Assembly: GCF_963678635.1 (NCBI RefSeq)
Contig: NC_087066.1
Span: 59,352,312 to 59,416,311 of the forward strand
Length of the DNA: 64,000 bases
DNA from: Symsagittifera roscoffensis
Lineage: Eukaryota > Xenacoelomorpha > Acoela > Convolutidae
Reading direction: 5' to 3'
Below the pieces are notes generated by a model. That model saw only the letters and a program-made list of their open reading frames with translations, did no database searches and was not told the origin of the DNA. A program made the position numbers and the translations under genes. Positions 10,985 to 23,100 of this stretch are shown piece after piece (the stretch's first letter is position 1; each line of letters begins with the position of its first letter).

Positions 10985-11825
10985 TAAATGTAATTAAAAT
11001 AAGACGAATTTTTTTTTGTTTTAAGATTTTTTGTGAAATCATCCCCCCACACGTCATCAGGCCATATTAAGTAGAAAGTTATACATTTCGCTCCTAGTAA
11101 CAAATCAATTATAGCAATAAGCTTTCTTCAACCAATTTGGAACGATTTCTGTATCGCGCGTTAATTGTCCTAAATTGGTCAAATTGGCAATCTCTAAACC
11201 CCATAATTTTATGAAAAATGATCACAGGTGAAATATATATTTTTTAAATTTAAGCTCAGACAACAATATTTTTGAATGATATAAAAAAAATTAAATCAAA
11301 AATGGCTAGTTACAAGGTCGAAATTCGTCTGAAGAAAAAAAAATCGGGTCTTATGCACTAAACGGCCCACAATTAATATTTCTATAAATTGAGCTGAAAA
11401 TTATGCGGTCGAATTTGATGGGCCCAATTATACTCAAGCAACACGGTCAGGCGTTTCAGTCTACGTTTTTAGCAGATAAAAATTTTAACCGAAGTTTAAA
11501 AAAATTTAGAAATTACTCAAATAATAAAATTAATTTCACGTCAATTGTGAAACTTTGACGAAAACCAGAAAAGTTTTGCGAAATGGTTTCAACAGAACAA
11601 AAGTTCTTAGGTTTGGGTAGTTTCGGCTAACAATTTTATCTGCTTGGAGTTTTAATTGAAGTACCGTACGCTTTGTTGAATTAGCCAATCAGATTCAATC
11701 ACATAAATTTTAGTTCTATCATGTAAAATACTACTTTTGGGCCGTTTTGTGCATAAAACCCAAAAAATCACCCCGAGCACGAGTTTTCCGTTACTTTCTT
11801 AACGAAAGTCGGAACAAAAGGACTG
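10985..11825 (+). repeat. Hairpin-ended repeat family (family H), copy interrupted by another element
   Basis: It shares long blocks with 17557-18055, including CAACCAATTTGGAACGATTT, CGCGCGTTAATTGTCC and GGTGAAATAT, and ends at CGAAAGTCGGAAC. The sequence GTCTGAAGAAAAAAAAATC is split from ACCCCGAGCACGAG by the 416-bp element at 11346-11761. The empty order is seen at 17557-18055. This copy lacks the terminal CAGGGC...GCCCTG hairpin seen in the other copies. Confidence 0.65.
11346..11761. mobile_element. Short TIR element (family K), copy 1, with perfect 8-bp TSD
   Basis: The ends are inverted repeats of about 24 bp starting GGGTCTTATGCACTAAACGG and closing CCGTTTTGTGCATAAAACCC. The flanks are AAAAAATC on both sides (11338-11345 and 11762-11769), a perfect 8-bp TSD as made by hAT-type transposases. 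It is 416 bp, AT-rich and non-coding, so it needs a transposase from elsewhere. It is inserted inside a family H repeat. Confidence 0.85.
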
Positions 11826-12240
11826 ATCGAATATCAGGGCAAAACCATAAATGTTCCGATTGCACCCTTAATCAATATCGAATAGTTTTTGGGAAAAGAA
11901 AATATTGAAAAACTTTAAATTTTGGACAATATCAAAGATCAAGTGTGAAAAACTGAACCGTGCGAAATTAATACGACAGACTAGCAAGCCTCATTTCAAT
12001 TTGGAACGCTTTTGTTGAGCGGGATAATTCCCCACGCATAAATAATTCTCGTTACGCTTTCCGCATTATGAATGAAATCTTCAAAGCGCGCATAAATTAG
12101 TCCAGAGGATGACCAAATTGTCAATTTTCAATTTTCGAACTCCCCAGACTTTTGCAAAAAATTATCAGAGGTTGATATTTTTATTTTTGATTTCAGGGAG
12201 TCGATATCTTCAATAGGGTATAAATGTTTTGTTGAAAACC
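11816..12240 (+). repeat. Family H variant (subfamily H2), copy 1
   Basis: This copy matches 19238-19715 across almost its whole length. Shared words include ATCGAATAGTTTTTGGGAAAA, ATAAATAATTC and AGTCGATATCTTCAAT, and the end is near GTTGAAAA. It is joined head to tail to the preceding family H copy through AGTCGGAACAAAAGG. Confidence 0.6.
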
Positions 12241-12242
12241 AC

Positions 12243-13228
12243 CAGCGGATTTAGGGGGGGGGTTGGCGAGGCGGACTAGCAAGCCAAGGTAGACGGATTC
12301 GACCCCCTGCCGACCCAAAGGGTCTTCCCTTTGTACTATTGGGTCTTATGCACTAAAGGGCTCAAAATCAATTTTTCTACATTGATTGTAAGCTGGAAAT
12401 TATGCGATCAAATTTGATTGGGTAACTTTAGCCAATCAAATTCAAGTTACACGGTCAGGCATTCCGATCAACTTTTCTAGCAGATAAAAATATTAGCCGA
12501 AATTGCCGAAAATGTGGAACTTTGAGTCAAATTATCAAATTAATTTTGAGTCACTTGTGAAACCTTGCCCAGACAAGCAAAATTTAGTAAAATGGCTTGA
12601 CAAAACAAAATTAATTTTTCTTTATCATTTCCGCTAATAATTTTATCTGCTTGAAATTTCAATTGCAATGGCAGAACATGTCGAAGAAACTAGATTGGCT
12701 AATTAGCCAATCAAATTCATCCACAATAAGTTCAATTCAATAGATGTAGAAATAATGAAATTGGGCCGTTTAGTGCATAAGACCCGTACTACTTTAGGAT
12801 ATCCATTTTTGGCTGGGGGACCCCAAGTTTTTTCTAAAGGCGCCTTCGGTTCCTATATATACTAAATTTTAGGGGGAGCGCCATTTTTCCGTAGTGATTC
12901 GACCCCATGCCGACCCAAAGAATCCCCCTTTGTGCTATTTTGAGATATAAATTTTTGGCTGACGTACCCTAAATATTTTCCCTTTGGTGCCAATATATAC
13001 TAATTTTGAGGGGAGAGCGCGCGCCCAAAAAACGCGATTTTTTATAAACTTGCCAGCGGGCGGCTCAGAAAATTTTGTCAAAATGGGGTTTTTATAGTGA
13101 TTTAGGAGAGCTCAGAAAATCAATTTGGTCGACCTAAAAAAAAGGTCGGTTTTTTGAAAGGTTTTTTGAAAATCTGCCGTGCCTCCCTCCTCCCCCCCCC
13201 CCCTCGATAAAATCCTAGATCCGCCCCT
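12243..13228. mobile_element. CAGGGGCGGA-family element with internal duplication and a nested insertion
   Basis: The left end CAGCGGATTTAGG and right end CCTAGATCCGCCCCTG match the intact element at 50825-51217. The block beginning ATTCGACCCC-TGCCGACCCA occurs twice (about 12295 and 12896), an internal partial duplication. The family K element 12341-12785 is inserted in the first block, at a site that is uninterrupted in the second block and at 50825-51217. It is non-coding and no TSD is preserved. Confidence 0.7.
12341..12785. mobile_element. Short TIR element (family K), copy 2, nested, with 8-bp TSD
   Basis: The TIRs are the same as in the copy at 11346-11761 (GGGTCTTATGCACTAAA at the left, TTTAGTGCATAAGACCC at the right). 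Flanks are GTACTATT (12333-12340) and GTACTACT (12786-12793), an 8-bp TSD with one mismatch. It interrupts the CAGGGGCGGA element within the word CTTTGTACTATTTTG. It is 445 bp and non-coding. Confidence 0.85.
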
Positions 13229-13541
13229 GCCTAAGACAACTGAGAAAATGGAAAAATGGAAAATTTGAAATGTGGAGGGGAAAATGGAAAAGATCCGCCC
13301 TGTCGTCTTATTCATCGGACACGGAATTTTATACTAGTACTTTTTGCTTGATGTAGCGCTCGCCGCTTGCTTGTTAAGCCGATAGGATCTCTTTACTACA
13401 ACCTTTCCAACATGAAGAGGGAGATTTTACAATTGATTTATGAACACTTCTAGTAAGTAATGTATCTAGTCGAATCGTCACTTTAGCCGAAAATCAAAAC
13501 AGGCAGAAAGTTGTTCGACACAGCGTAGCAATTAAATACTT
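13229..13541. other. Intergenic, nothing recognised
   Basis: This is unique-looking AT-rich sequence with no gene or repeat identified. Confidence 0.4.
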
Positions 13542-13727
13542 TTAAATCTGGTCATCGGAATACGCAACGCTGTTGAAATCTACAATTTTTTCGGCTAAAT
13601 TTATGTCTGCCAAGGTAGGCGGTCTTACAATTCTAAGTTTTTTATACTGAATAGCTGCTGAGTGTTCACAATCAGAGCTCCTAGAGCAGAGAGCACAATT
13701 TCGAGTTCTACCTTTTCTCCGAGTCAT
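13542..13727 (-). CDS. Uncharacterised small ORF, divergent to INTS6
   Basis: From the ATG at 13727 the frame reads M-T-R-R-K-G-R-T-R-N and then a CALCSRSSDC segment with four cysteine or near-cysteine positions. It continues to a TAA near 13542, giving about 61 residues; a longer frame starts at 13775. Unlike most chance ORFs here, it is not dominated by F, I, K and L, which suggests real coding sequence. It could be a tiny protein or a first exon. I do not recognise a family. It lies about 340 bp from the INTS6 start codon, head to head, so the two could share a promoter region. Confidence 0.3.
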   Translation of the reverse strand: MTRRKGRTRNCALCSRSSDCEHSAAIQYKKLRIVRPPTLADINLAEKIVDFNSVAYSDDQI

Positions 13728-14065
13728 TTCGAAACGTCTCTTAAAGCAGTTTGTGAAAAGAAAAAGAATATTCAAATTTGATCCAAGAATATACTGTCAG
13801 CAAGCTGTAGAAAAATTCTGCACTAATGGTGCTCGGCCAAACAGTCATTCGTTTGAAGCTTAAGAGTAGCTTGCGATTCAAATAGAATATAGCCGCCCTC
13901 GTGCGGCAAATATTTGCTTCGATCACATATCGTGGTGAATAAACGTCACTTCGAGAGCGATAATCTCCGAAGACAGAAGAGAAGAGAATATTGAAATGCT
14001 GAAATCATTCAATACAATACCGAAATATCTGACCCATAGTTTGAAAGACGGGCTAACATTCTCTA
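13728..14065 (+). promoter_or_regulatory. Presumed INTS6 promoter and 5' UTR region
   Basis: This is the interval between the divergent small ORF and the INTS6 start codon. No clear TATA box at a fitting distance or other defined motif was found, so the assignment is by position only. The 5' UTR may include further upstream exons that cannot be seen. Confidence 0.3.
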
Positions 14066-14176
14066 ATGCCAAATATTCTTTTTTTAATTGATACCAGTGG
14101 TTCCATGAATCAGAGGACTTATTATGGGACTACTTTTCTGGATATTGCCAAAGTTGCAATCGAAAATTTTTTGAAG
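14066..14176 (+). CDS. INTS6: INTS6 exon 1 (residues 1-37)
   Basis: The ATG opens MPNILFLIDTSGSMNQRTYY, with the VWA metal-binding motif DTSGS. The exon is 37 whole codons, with donor GTAACT at 14177. The start is fixed by alignment with the conserved N-terminus of INTS6 proteins. Confidence 0.93.
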
Positions 14177-17100
14177 GTAACTTTTTGAGCATGTCGTGCA
14201 TGTCAAATACAGCCGTAAGTCTTAGTAAGTTGAAAAAAAAAATCGTTAACTCCGTGATACTCTGCTTTAGATTCGTCAAAAGTGCAATGGAATCACTTCG
14301 GATCGCTTTATGCTGCTCACGACTGAAGAGTTCCCGAAGAACATAAAGGTACTAATCAAAACCATCAATATCAGCTAATACGAAACTATTTTGAAATATG
14401 TATATATGCATTTCTTTTACGATCAACGATCATATTTAGCCCTCCCCATTTTGTTTCTATTTAATTGATTGAATGTTGCGTTTCTAATGAGTAAGTTATA
14501 TCAGAGCATTTACAAAATAATGCTAACAAGTTTGAAATCAACGTAGATCCTTTAGCTTATTTTACTAGTTGAACTATAGCATTTCAATCAGTATAATTCA
14601 ATTTCCCTCAAACTTTCTGCTACAATGGGAATCCAAGTTTTCATTTAAGTAGGTTCTTAATGCTTGACATGAATTATAAAAAAGGCCGAAGCCTATTAAT
14701 CAGAAGCAAACCTACCTTCAGCGAGCAAGTTAAACAAAAAACCGTAGGTTTAATTGTGGTTTTTGGTGCAGAAGTCTTCTTAGTTAGAACTAGCAGGCAA
14801 TCTGTATGTTTTTTTTTAAAGAAGAGTTGAAGTTCTGATAGTAAATTTAGTCTATTGTGAGCAAATTATAACTATAAAACATTTTTTTTTCGAATAGAAA
14901 ACCAATTGCTCGTGCTCATCAATGTTACATTAATTTAGATTTTTTCAAATTGCTTAGGTAAATTGGAAAGACGCTCAGTATCTACTTAACGAGTTAAAAT
15001 GTCTCGGAGCGAAAGGAGTGACACTTCTCGGCGATGGCTTCAAAACTGCTTTCGATATGCTGAATATAAACCGGATGATATCAAGAATCGACAACTATGG
15101 AATGGTTTGTCATCGTTTGAGGTGTAAACATATTTGCGCTCGATACCGTTTAGTCCTTATCTTATCTTTAGGGTCGTAATCCATGGTATCTAGAACCCAC
15201 ACTTGTGCTCTGCCTCACGGATGGACATGCTTTTTCGTCCAACAAAGGTCCCGATATTGAGGTGTGTACAGTGGCCACCTGCATTGTTGAAACATTTTAC
15301 ATGCTCATCCACATCAAGTTGAAATCTAGGCGGCATTAAACCTATGGATGAGTGCAGTAAAAATTGTATGAAAAAATTATTTGATATATAATAGGAGTGC
15401 GAGCGTTTGTTGCCCTTTTCAGTTAACACTTCCACTGTCAAGTGTCCGTGGTTCTGAACTAACTTCAGAGCCATACCGATGGGATCAGCGGGTCTTTTCC
15501 CTCGTTTTGCAGATACCCGCATTGGACGAAGTTCTAGACAGTTCGAATCAACCTGGAGTGCCCGCGAGTGACAATCGTGCTCTGAACGACCTCTGCGAAG
15601 TTACCGGAGGTGAATGAAATATGTTTTTTTTAATTTGCTGAATCTTTCAAGTTCTCCTGCTTATCAATCCATCTGTTTTAAAGTTGAAGACTTCAAAAGC
15701 AAAAAAAAAGATCTTTTATTCGTTAGGTTTTGCCCGGATCTATTTGTTCAGTGTTTATTCCTATAGGTCGATCGTACAAAATCACCTCAATGAAAGTACT
15801 GAATCAATGCTTGGAGTCCATTTCACAGAAGATTTTGCATGGAGTAGTGCTGAAATTTTTGAGCAACTCTTCGAAAGCAGTACTCGGTGGATTTTCAAAA
15901 CCAGGTATGGTCTTTTTCTGTATGCCAATTCTAATTTCATCCGAAACGCTTGTTGCTGTATACTGATTATTGACTCGGTTCTTCCACAAATTACCTTCGG
16001 CATTTTTGCTTTCTTGATGAAAAAGTGGCCGAAGAATTTGAGGAGGGAATTGGTTTAAATACACGCCATGACGCTGAGTGGACTTGTCTTCAGGTAAAAG
16101 AGAAAATGACATGAATGGAGTGCCTAATGGCGTGGAAGGCGAGAAACAGATGTTCACAAACTGTCAGAAAATGATCATAGTGAAGGCACCAGTGAAAGGT
16201 CAGCCCAACGGTCAGTGGCCCATCCCAGAGCCCTACTTCGCTGACAGAAACATGCACGAGCTAGTAAGTATCGTATGACTGAATTGCTTAAAAATTAAAC
16301 TAATGTTTTGAATCTATCAGAAATGTAGTGGCAATAGTATGGAATCTCTGTTCGAGGAAGCAATAGCATACTTATTCAACCACCTATTTTCTCGATGGGA
16401 GAGTATCGATGATAGAAATGATGTTTTGACAATTCTTTTAACATTTTGAAAAGTTATCAGTGCGTTTTTCTTCCCAAGATATTGGTTCTTGCATTCAAAC
16501 TAATTAGAGTTTGGGTTCTAACGATGAAAGTATTGAAATCTGGTTTTTAAACCCATGTTAATAAATCTTAGTTGTGAGGGTGGGAGAATGGACTCCCGGG
16601 TCATTGAAATGGTCTTGTAAAAGCGCAGCAAATCAGTTTGGTAGATCTTAAAATAGAGGCTGACAAATATGTCTATTTCTTTGAAATCTGCCCTTATCCA
16701 ATTAAGAAAATCCTAGATCAGACACTGCTCAAAAGTCATAATCAAAATCTCTGATTAGCTGAGACTGTTTAAATAAAACTAGAGAAAATACCTCACTTAT
16801 AATCGTATTATAACATAACAGTGGGGTAATGTTATAATACGATTATAAGCTGCACGTAATTTTGTTAAATGTGATCAAATTATTGGTCTGATTGCATTGC
16901 AGTGTGCACGCACCTCGCACCCGGAAGTGACCGTGATCACTCACGATGTGGTGGATCCCTTGGAGTCCGACTACATCAGCCCAGACGTGTACGAGATAGA
17001 GGCCTGTCCGATGACTCACTCCATCCTAGAACGAAGCAAGAGCCAGTCTTTTGCGTGGCCCGTAAGTTCACAACTTTCAAACTCGAAGAGAAAATTGGAT

Positions 17101-20100
17101 CTGACCGTGACACTTTATTCACCAAGCTTCATTGAGAACACCTGCTTTAGGCAAAAAGAGAATAACGTCGCCCTGAGCAGTCCTTATTTTTGGAAATTGG
17201 GTCGGCCTAAGATAAAGCCTTCTTAAGCACAATAGCAATGTTTGAAACAAGTTAGATAATCTGGCCATAGACTTAACTTATATTATGTTTTTTCTATTGT
17301 AGGCGTGACGTATCATTACATATGCATCTCACTATGCACATTTTTTCCCGTAGTTTTCTGTTTTTGTCCCATTAAACGACGCAAAATGTAACAACGTATG
17401 TGAAATACAAAAAAAACAAACCTGTACCTGGACTTTCCTCTGCATGTGCAATTTTTGTAAACTGAGAAATCCCTTATATGATCTCTAACTGTATCTTTGG
17501 GAGTAATCCCTCGCTTTGCAGATTTCATAATAATAATAATCATAATAATAATAACAAGACTGCTCGTATCAGGGCGAAGCCCTGAAAGTTCCGACTACCT
17601 TTTAACGTTTATGGAGCAGTAATAACATAAACAACATAAAAAATAAACAAAAACAAAATGAAAAGCTTCGTTCAACCAATTTGGAACGATTTCTAAGACG
17701 GATTAACTCTCCGCTTACGCGTTAATAGCGCGAAATAGATAAGCTTCGTTCAACCAATTTGGAACGATTTCTAAGACGGATTAACTCTCCGCTTACGCGT
17801 TAATAGCGCGAAATAGATCGCGCGTTAATTGTCCCAAATTGGCCAATATGGCAATTTTTAAACGCCCGTAACTTTACAAAAAAAAATCACAGGTGAAATA
17901 TTTTTTCAAATTTGAGCTGAGGACAACAATATCTTTCGAATGATATAAGAAAATTCCGTCAAAAATGGCTAGTTAAAAAGTCGAAATTTGTCTGAAGAAA
18001 AAAAAACCCACCCCGAGCACAAATATTCCGTTACTTTCGTATCGAAAGTCGGAACAATAAACGAATTTATCTCTAATCAGTGTTGAAAACAAAATATTAG
18101 AGCTTGTTTATTCTGAAGTTTTATCAACTGCACTGAAATAGAACTCTGAATGGATAAAAAGCTTTGGCAAAAAAAGTAAAGAGCAAGAAAATTATGCGTT
18201 CAATTAAGCTTCCCTGAGTAAGTGATTAACTCAAAAAAGTACGAAAAAAAAGCAAAAAAACGTTGGAAAATTGTCAAAACTTTTTTTTTCATATGCATGC
18301 AATTTGAGTTGCTTGATTGAATTGATGAATTCAAACTGTCTCATATCGGATATTTTTTGTTGCAAAAGTTTGAGGAAAAAAAACATTCATCTAAGTTGCT
18401 CTGAAAAGGTAAATTTTCTGACCGCTTTTCCTCAACAGCCTTAATACTGTTTCGGAATGTTATTGCAGCTCGAATTACGACTGAAAGGTTGTTAAATCAG
18501 ATTTCACTCAAACTTATTTGGCTTACGTTGATTTGCATGAAAAAAATGAATCCAAACTTCCTATACACCTTCGTTGGTCGGAAGGAACAACAACATTACA
18601 GAAATCTTAAGTAGAAAAAATCAAACTTTTTACCGATAACTCTAAGCATACTAAAATCTATGTTTTCTGCAGCTGCGGCAACAGCTGTCTGATTCTGTAT
18701 GGCTTGGGTTTGGCGATAAACAAAGCTTCTAAAATTAAATGTTTTTCAGTAACATGACTTTTTCCATAAAATACAAATATTACTAAGAGTCATGCACGTA
18801 GTGAATTCTCTTATATAGGTCTTGGTTATTTTTTTTTCAGGAAAAAGTCTGTTCATGCTCAAATTTGAGTTTTCACCGTTTGGCTTTTGATTTCTTTTTA
18901 AGTTCAGTTCGTTTCATTTTTTGAAAAGAAGGAAACTCCATTATCGAACAGCAAAAGTGTCAAGGTCCCGAAAAACGTGATCGACTTCTAGTTTCGAAAG
19001 TGGTATTTGGCTTTCAGATTTTCCAGTTTCCAGTGGAATCAAAAATTTACCTTTCGATCCAGTTTTCTCAAATTGGGTTAACCTTATCAAAAAAGTGTCA
19101 ATCATAAATTGTTCTTGAAAGTAAAGAGGTTTAGGGTCATATATATTTTTTCCAACCGGATCATTGGATTTACTAAGAGACGTCCACTTTCTGATTACAA
19201 AAAAGGCGATAAAATAAGATTCAAATTAAAACGAAATAAGACTGCTCGTATATCAGGGTAAAGCCCTTAATGTTCTGACTGTCCTTTAATTTATATCGAA
19301 TAGTTTTTGGGAAAAGTAAATATTGAAAACCTATACATTTTGGACAATATTGATGTGTAAAATTTAAAGAGTCGTACGAAATTAATACGACCAATTAGCT
19401 ATAGCCTCAATTCAATTTGGAACGATTTTGGTGTGCGAGATAATTCGCCGCGCATAAATAATTCGCGTTACCCTCTCAGCATGATGAATAAACTCTTCAA
19501 AGCACGCATAATTTAGTCCAGAACATGGCAAGTTTGGCAATTTTCAAACCCCTAGAACTTCACAAAAAATTATCGGAGGTGAAATATCTTTTTTCATTTG
19601 AACTCAGGAAGTCGATATCTTCAATGGGATATAAAAATTTTTTGTTGAAAATCATTTTTTCAATCGGTGAAAATTGACTGAATAAAAAAAACCACGGAAC
19701 AAAGTCGGAACAATTATGTGCAAACCAGCTTGCTTGTCTATTCTAGATGTTGTCATGCTTTACTGAAGTTCTTAAGTGTCAATTAACGAAAAGAAGACAT
19801 TATTTGAGGCTTTTTGAAATGAAGGACACTAATTTTGTTTATAGGGGAGTTCTTAATTTTGTTCACGCTCAAATTTGATTTATTGCGATTTACTTAAATG
19901 TTCTATTTGAATTCATTTGCTAAAGAGAAGACAAATTATGATATTTAATAACGAAAAGACAAATTGGACATAAAAAAAGTGTTTTTTATTTCTAGTTTTG
20001 AAAGTGGATGGTAATTTTTAATTAGCTACTGGAATGACTAAACTACTAATTAATCCAATTTTCACAAATAGGGTTTGGTTTTAGCAAAAAAGAATGACCC

Positions 20101-23100
20101 ATCAAGGATTCTCTATGTTCAAAGAAGTTTAAGGACGTGCATTTTTCAAATAACCAGTCAAAAACATAGGTTTTAAAGATAACCAATCTTTTTTTGTTAT
20201 CTAAGTTACTCAATTTTCTATATGAGCTTATATTTACCCTTGAAAGGCGAAGGTATTCCAACCAGGTGCTAGTGTTTTTTATAGAGGTAACATAAATTCA
20301 ACTCTGATTACCTTTTTCACAATTGTTATAGAGGTAACACACGTGCTTGGGATCGGTAAGACCAAGTGTTCGAATCTCGGCGCGACCTGTTTTTTTTGCG
20401 CACTGAAGTTTCTACTTTTTGCAAATCTAGTATTCGGAATTTCATCCGCAGTCGATAAAAGATGGTTATATTGCAAGTTCTTTAAAAGATGATGCATATC
20501 TTTTACAGACCTTGCTAGATAACCTCCGTTTAAGATACCGTTTTTTCCAGTCTCTAAAGATATGATTTTTTTGTGGGGTAAACAAGACAAGCTATTAGCG
20601 TTCGTGGTTATATCCTAATATTTTGTTTCTGTATGTTTGTAAACTCGTACACAACATTTCGAGCTAATTGGCATTATTGATCAAAATTATTACATCAATC
20701 TAAGAAAATATTTTTTGATTGTTACATATGTGAAACTAGAAGAATGATTACAAGAAAAATTTGAAAAAAAGTTATCAGAAAATGCATAAATTATAAGCCA
20801 GCCTGATTTTTTGTCATGCGAAACTCAGGTATTCTGATTGCAAAAAGTTGAAAAAAGTGTTTTAAAAATTTAATTCAAAATGCATAAATCATAATACAGC
20901 CTGATTTTTTTCATAAAAAAAATCAGGAATTCCGATTGCAAAAATGATTTTAACAAAATGTTACGAAAATATTATTCAAAATGCATTATATCATAACTCA
21001 ACCTGATTTTTTTTCATAGGTTAAATCAGGTATTTTGAAAATACTTCGAATTGGGGTTTATATTTAATTTAGTTTTGGAGACGCTTTGGAGTTTCTTTAC
21101 AACTTTTTTTCAAAACTACCGTACCGATTTTCAAAAACGCGTATTCTTGGAGAGACTGCTTACTCTTTTGTGTGCCTGTAGAATCCCTAAGTCTCTTTTT
21201 GCTTTACCCCACTGTCTACAGTCTCTGAAAAAATCTGTGGGAAAATTTTTATTTTTGGATTTTTTTTCTTCGTTTTTCTCTTAGGTTGAATCTGAGATTT
21301 TGGTTTCCATAGATAAAACGGGTTGTTGAAAGCTCCGTTGCATAATCGATTGCCCTTTTTTTCTACCTGGAAATTTATGGCCCTCGGAAAAGTCAATTTT
21401 TGTATTATTTTGTTTCTCGAAAATAACCTTTCAAAATCGGAGACTTTCTGCTCCCTAATCTTAGTTCAATCGGAATAACAGGTTGTGTGAATCTCTTCTG
21501 CACAAGCGGCGACGCTCCAGTTTTTTACTCAAAAAGCTCTGGTTCTTGGAAAAGTCAAGTTGTTGACCGTTAGACTTTTTTCAATAACTGTTCTACCAAT
21601 TCTCGTATCAAGAGTTTAATCCAATCAACAGGTTTCTGAAAATCTAGCTGTCAAAGCGGCTAATACCAATCTTGTTAGAAAAAGTTATGGCCTTCAAAAA
21701 AGTTATGACCGTTTTTTGGCAGCTTTTTGACTTTTCTCGGAAGCTACCCTGCCAATGCTTAGAGTACTTGTTCAATCGAAAACCCGGTTTCAGAAATTTT
21801 TTCTGCCTAATCGGTTACGACTTACTTTTTGCAAAAAAATGCTTTGGATTTCGGAAAAACTAGTTTTTGACTAGTTTTTTTGAAACTTTTGGAAACTACC
21901 CTATCAAATCTGAGATGAAGAGTTCATTCGAAAGAAATAGTTGCGCGAATTTTTCTGAAAAAGCGAATACTCCTTAATGTTTTAAGAGAAATGTTATGTC
22001 TTTGGGAAAATTCCAAAATCTCAAAATTTTCACTTGTCACTTATTTTTTTTGTAGAGAAACAACTAAGGTTTTGGGAAAGTCTATTTTTTTAAATAACGT
22101 TTTCTTGCATCAATGTAACAAATTCAAAAAATATCAAAAACGTACGAACGTACCTCCAGTTTCAGCTGGGCCCTAGGCGTCATTCATTGAGACATACGAT
22201 AATTTTGGTTCACCTAGTTCTTCAACGTTTTTTTTCGATATGTCTTTTTTTATGATTGCGTTGTATCGTCTCTGCTCCGCTTCGCCTCTGTGATTTAAAT
22301 GAAAATAAATTCTATCAGATTATCAGTTTTTTTCGTTTTGATTTTTTTCTTTTAATTCGGCTTAGATTATATCGGCTTAGCGGTCTCATTTTTTTCGGCT
22401 CAGTTTAGTTTCTGCTCAAGATTTGATGGTTTTGTTGCCAACTTGTACGTGCTGTTTCGATTCGATGCTAATTTAAGATTGAATTATGCTACTTGGTGTG
22501 TTTTTCTTAAGGACAAAATCAAGACACAGATATGATTTTTTGGTCGATAAGCTTGTTCATTTTTTTTCAAAAAAATTTCGAGCTTTTTTGTCTGCCGATT
22601 TTCCGATTTTGTTTTATTATATTTCATTTATTTACTCAAGTAACATTTGTGTTGTATCGCAAGTTAGTGTGTTGCATTATGTGTATGTTCTATGTTTGTG
22701 TCGTCTTGTTGTGTTCTAAAAATTAATTGGGATTAGGTAGTTGAACCACATAAATGCAGTTTGTTGGTTTAAGCAAATTATATCACTTCTTACTATACAT
22801 TGGCTGTGGGGTGAAGATTTGAAAAAATAAAGTTATCAACTTTTGAAGCAAAAAGCAGTCTTTTTTAATTTAGAATTTTTGACAAAATTCGGAGCACAAA
22901 TAACATCTTTCTTTTTATCTATTTTGCTGCGCTTTAGCTGATCATTTAGTTTTATTTTTATCAAGACAAAAGTTTTGGTTCACCTTGTTTTTTCAACATT
23001 TTTCATTTTCTTTTGACTTTTAGATTTGAAAAAATAAAGTTATCAACTTTTGAAGCAAAAAGCAGTCTTTTTTAATTTAGAATTTTATGAACAAAACGCC

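Noticed and set aside
15190-15522. Open frame of 110 codons on the minus strand
   Set aside because: It is antisense to INTS6 exons 4 and 5; the plus strand carries the conserved VWA sequence.
17557-18055. Helitron for family H because of the terminal hairpin
   Set aside because: No TC start, no CTRR end after the hairpin and no insertion between A and T could be shown.
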